Shown piece after piece: positions 5,279 to 5,382 of a stretch of 5,382 nucleotides of DNA. Source of the DNA: an uncultured Clostridia bacterium (GTDB lineage Bacteria; Bacillota; Clostridia; Lachnospirales; Lachnospiraceae). How positions within the stretch are numbered: position 1 is the first letter of the stretch; each line of letters opens with the position of its first letter. Both the position numbers and the translations under genes were made by a program. The DNA is taken from the NCBI GenBank assembly GCA_946186175.1, contig CAMHMG010000205.1:1-5382 (forward strand), read 5' to 3'. Under the pieces are notes generated by a model. It was not told where the DNA came from, did no database searches, and was given only the letters and a program-made list of their open reading frames with translations.

Positions 5279-5382
5279 ATGGGAAAAATTATCGGTATTG
5301 ACTTAGGTACAACTAATTCATGCGTAGCTGTTATGGAAGGTGGTAAGCCGGTTGTTATCAACAACGCAGAAGGCGCAAGAAC
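5279..5382 (+). CDS. dnaK: Chaperone protein DnaK (Hsp70), 5' end
   Basis: Only the first 34 codons (plus two bases) are inside the window; the full protein is about 610-620 residues. The visible N-terminus, MGKIIGIDLGTTNSCVAVME, is the phosphate-1 loop of the Hsp70 ATPase domain (IDLGTTNS at 6-13), followed by GGKPVVINNAEGAR, also typical. DnaK binds exposed hydrophobic peptide segments in an ATP-driven cycle with DnaJ and GrpE. It is the third gene of the CIRCE-controlled operon; no second CIRCE or convincing separate promoter is visible in the 116 bases before it. The start is set by a strong ribosome site. Confidence 0.97.
   Translation, partial: MGKIIGIDLGTTNSCVAVMEGGKPVVINNAEGAR

Noticed and set aside
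1..5382. CRISPR array, insertion sequence or prophage genes
   Set aside because: No spaced direct repeats, transposase motifs or phage-like genes appear in any frame.

Overview
The window looks like a core-chromosome segment of a low-to-moderate GC Gram-positive bacterium of the Clostridia, most likely family Lachnospiraceae. The basis is the gene order lepA-hemW-hrcA-grpE-dnaK, which is classical for Firmicutes, a perfect CIRCE operator ahead of hrcA, strong Shine-Dalgarno sites, AT-leaning codon use, and intergenic elements of a type I recall from gut Clostridia. The family assignment is an inference; no rRNA or species marker is present. Every supported gene is on the + strand.

Region 1 (1-2619) is a translationally coupled unit. 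It holds the last 339 codons of lepA (EF4, a ribosome-associated GTPase). Next come two tiny overlapping reading frames that read as the inner ends of a decayed toxin-antitoxin pair: the C-terminus of a DUF1902/HicB-like antitoxin and the N-terminus of a HicA-like toxin. Then comes hemW, a radical-SAM heme chaperone. Its stop/start junctions all overlap (ATGA, TAGTG, ATGA). HemW carries an acidic, repeat-containing insertion of about 80 residues not expected in the family.

Region 2 (2620-3374) starts with a GC-rich structured intergenic element. A sigma-A promoter follows, then a 145-residue membrane protein of unknown function with a C-terminal four-cysteine zinc ribbon. A strong intrinsic terminator closes this unit and separates it from the heat-shock operon.

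Region 3 (3375-5382) is the class I heat-shock operon. A TTGACA promoter and a perfect CIRCE inverted repeat control hrcA (the CIRCE repressor), grpE (DnaK nucleotide-exchange factor) and dnaK (Hsp70, only its first 34 codons are here). HrcA represses its own operon, and the GrpE-DnaK machinery acts with the usually downstream dnaJ. A degenerate two-hairpin repeat lies between grpE and dnaK.

I see no wholly new system. The items most worth a second look are the toxin-antitoxin scar between lepA and hemW, the HemW insertion, the two structured intergenic elements, and the uncharacterised membrane zinc-ribbon gene.
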